From contig NZ_JAAVKI010000006.1 in the NCBI RefSeq assembly GCF_011806525.1, forward strand, positions 62,001 through 126,000: a stretch of DNA of 64,000 nucleotides, in the 5' to 3' direction. Positions 62,369-64,000 of the stretch are shown one piece after another (the stretch's first letter is position 1; every line of letters begins with the position of its first letter). The translations under genes and the position numbers were made by a program. This stretch comes from Thalassospira sp. HF15. Its GTDB lineage: Bacteria > Pseudomonadota > Alphaproteobacteria > Rhodospirillales > Thalassospiraceae. The notes below the pieces were generated by a model. The model worked only from the letters and a program-made list of their open reading frames with translations. It made no database searches and had not been told where the DNA came from.

Positions 62369-63043
62369 ATGTATCAGCACCAGACATACCCAACCGGTTC
62401 ATCTTGCAAAACAGCCTCGGGCGTTGCGGATCCTGATCGTTTGCAACGGGTTCAACGCCGTCGCAAACGCACACTTCGTGTCGGGGCGGGGGTGTTGTTG
62501 GGGTTGGTATGTTTTGCCCGCGCGGGGTTTGATCGCTCCAGTCAATGGCATGACAGTATCGAGGCCCTTGGAATCATTGCCATCATGGTCTGCATTGTCG
62601 GGCGGAGCTGGTGCGCGCTTTATATCGGTGGGCGCAAAAAGACCTCGCTCGTCACGCTTGGTCCCTATTCAATCAGCCGCAATCCGCTTTATGTGTTTAG
62701 CTTCATCGGGGCCTTTGGGGCAGGGGCGCAGACGGGCAGTCTTGTGATTGCAGGCTTGTTTGCCCTTGGATGCTGGCTGGTGTTTCGCGGCGTTGTCGCG
62801 CATGAAGAAACGATGCTTGCCGCGCGGTTTGATGCGTCTTTTGATGACTATCGCCAGACCGTGCCGCGATTTGGCCCCAACCTGATGAAGTGGCGCGATG
62901 CAAAAGATCTGGTTGTAAAACCGCATTTGTTTCTTGTGACCCTGCGCGATGCCTGCTGGTTTCTTTTGGCGGTACCGGTGTGCGAAGGCATCAAGCTCTT
63001 TCAGGATCAGGGACGGTTGATCGCGCTGATCTCTTTGCCGTAA
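62369..63043 (+). CDS. ICMT/PEMT-like membrane methyltransferase
   Basis: A 224-residue membrane protein of the isoprenylcysteine carboxyl methyltransferase-like family. Four hydrophobic helices surround the family core YSISRNPLYVFSFIG (RNPxY binds the S-adenosylmethionine carboxylate) and GVVAHEETMLAARFDASFDDYRQTVPRF (the EE pair). Bacterial members methylate lipids or small molecules rather than isoprenylated proteins. The ATG at 62369 follows CGGAGG. It lies 39 bases after the AraC gene and may be co-transcribed; the substrate is unknown. Confidence 0.82.
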   Translation: MYQHQTYPTGSSCKTASGVADPDRLQRVQRRRKRTLRVGAGVLLGLVCFARAGFDRSSQWHDSIEALGIIAIMVCIVGRSWCALYIGGRKKTSLVTLGPYSISRNPLYVFSFIGAFGAGAQTGSLVIAGLFALGCWLVFRGVVAHEETMLAARFDASFDDYRQTVPRFGPNLMKWRDAKDLVVKPHLFLVTLRDACWFLLAVPVCEGIKLFQDQGRLIALISLP

Positions 63044-63062
63044 GGCAGGTGTTGAAATCCTC

Positions 63063-63392
63063 TCAGGCGGCGGTATCTGTCGGTCGACCACCAAAGGATT
63101 TGATCATTTGGTTGCGTTCATCCTCGCGCAGTGGATCTGAATCAAGCGCAAGCGCGGCTTCAAGGACTTGCGGATCGACTTTCAACGCTTCGATGCCGTC
63201 GGTCAGGTCCTGTTTTGCCCAGAGATGCACGTTACATTCAAGCTTGATATAGCTGCGGGTCGCCGCATCGGGATCAAGCTTTTCAAAGGTGTCGACTTCA
63301 TACTCGCCAGGGGCAAGCAACCCGGCATGACCTGGCAGATGGAACGGATGAAAGAACGTCACCGTGCGATGGGTTGTGCGGGTAATGCTCAT
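63063..63392 (-). CDS. Small protein of unknown function, paralogue 1
   Basis: A 109-residue soluble protein, no signal peptide. The N-terminus SITRTTHRTVTFFHPFHL, then LAPGEYEVDTFEKL, matches the protein encoded at 63654 (ISRTTHKTVTFVHPFHL, SGSYGVDTTEEL), and both end with a VDPQVLEAAL/VKPDVLDAAL helix. The start at 63392 has AAGGAG 8-9 bases upstream; an ATG six bases earlier would be too close to it. No known family is recognised. A beta-strand core with a C-terminal helix is likely. Confidence 0.78.
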   Translation of the reverse strand: MSITRTTHRTVTFFHPFHLPGHAGLLAPGEYEVDTFEKLDPDAATRSYIKLECNVHLWAKQDLTDGIEALKVDPQVLEAALALDSDPLREDERNQMIKSFGGRPTDTAA

Positions 63393-63653
63393 GATCATGG
63401 CTCCTTCAAACAACCGGAAAATTGGACGCAAGAAATCATCGTTGCGCTTGGTCCCGGCCGTCTTGCAAGATTTTGTCTTTTAGCGAGCAGTCGTCATGTG
63501 CGTTTGCGGGCATGCGCCCTTCTTGAAAATGCGTTCTGTCTTGCTTGATGTGCAAGAAACAGCCGACCTTTATTACATAGTAATGTTGTTAAAGAAGTGC
63601 AAATCGGGATGGGAAACACCCAAGCGGACAGAGGGGGGTGTGTAAAAAATAGT

Positions 63654-63935
63654 TTACACCGTTGCGTCGGTCAAATTCCGTTGGTCGCGATCAAGGGCGG
63701 CATCGAGAACGTCGGGTTTAACATTCAGCGTCTGCTCAACCATTATGCCGCGTACTTTGACCTGAACATGCAGCTCGGTCGAAACGCGCCGGTAGGCATT
63801 AAAGGAAATGCTCTCGATCAGTTCTTCTGTCGTATCGACGCCATAGCTTCCTGACGGGAAAGTACCGTCAAACCCGTCCAAATGGAACGGATGGACGAAG
63901 GTCACTGTCTTGTGTGTCGTGCGCGAAATGGTCAT
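63654..63935 (-). CDS. Small protein of unknown function, paralogue 2
   Basis: A 93-residue soluble protein, paralogue of the 63063 gene by tandem duplication. It keeps the RTTHKTVTFVHPFHLDG start and VLDAALDRD end but lacks the longer C-terminus of the other copy. An AAGGAG ribosome site precedes the ATG at 63935 with similar spacing. Each copy has its own leader of more than 200 bases or continues past the window, so they may be separately expressed. The function is unknown. Confidence 0.78.
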   Translation of the reverse strand: MTISRTTHKTVTFVHPFHLDGFDGTFPSGSYGVDTTEELIESISFNAYRRVSTELHVQVKVRGIMVEQTLNVKPDVLDAALDRDQRNLTDATV

Positions 63936-64000
63936 GGCGAAAGCTCCTTTAAGATCTGTTGGTCAAAACCCGCATGTCTCCCAACAGAACATGACGGAGG

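Overview
The window reads as chromosomal DNA of a free-living marine alphaproteobacterium. The inference rests on the gene families: a DddD-type DMSP CoA-transferase/lyase, a DabAB inorganic-carbon transporter, many ABC importers and AraC/TetR/LysR regulators, and an alphaproteobacterial-style psd-pssA pair. Codon use and moderate-to-high GC would fit Rhodospirillales such as Thalassospira, but no rRNA or other phylogenetic marker is present, so the genus is a guess. No tRNA, rRNA, CRISPR array, prophage or complete insertion sequence was recognised.

Layout. 1-6440: a catabolic import locus on the minus strand (aldehyde dehydrogenase cut by the window edge, MBL-fold hydrolase, spermidine/putrescine-type ABC transporter), divergent from a TetR regulator with two matching operators between them. 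6441-8864: two tandem paralogous AraC regulators with a duplicated upstream element. 8946-13931: MoxR ATPase plus VWA protein, GlpQ, WrbA and pirin, all plus strand. 14036-21253: three large minus-strand genes that look like one unit, namely a Cys-rich/membrane/tectonin-propeller protein, a TPR-secretin lipoprotein and a three-propeller tectonin protein. This is the least familiar part of the window. 21672-26353: an AraC regulator, a lipoprotein, an anti-sigma factor, an ECF sigma factor and, divergently, a Gly-rich exported protein; both sides of the sigma/Gly-rich gap carry the same GGAAG-N17-CGTT promoter.

26552-34155: NADP isocitrate dehydrogenase, a 57-residue membrane protein, a TetR-EmrAB-type efflux locus with paired operators, a DMT transporter and a LysR. 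34258-38291: dabB-dabA, an energy-coupled inorganic carbon uptake pair. 38329-43685: a DMSP locus (dddD, a GMC flavoprotein alcohol dehydrogenase and a divergent LysR). 43704-43973: a 270-bp MITE-like element with 33-bp terminal inverted repeats that supplies the stop codon of the neighbouring permease gene. 43970-49007: a DeoR-headed carbohydrate/glycerol-phosphate-type ABC operon. 49263-55270: LOG protein, a membrane protein, a LysM protein, psd-pssA and an orphan periplasmic binding protein. 55553-60652: a PadR-RND efflux locus. 61037-63935: a membrane-bound AraC regulator, an ICMT-like methyltransferase and two tandem small paralogues of unknown function.

Most of the window is accessory transport and regulation: paired regulators and transporters with recognisable palindromic operators, plus an envelope-directed block (tectonin/secretin and the ECF regulon) that may concern the cell surface.
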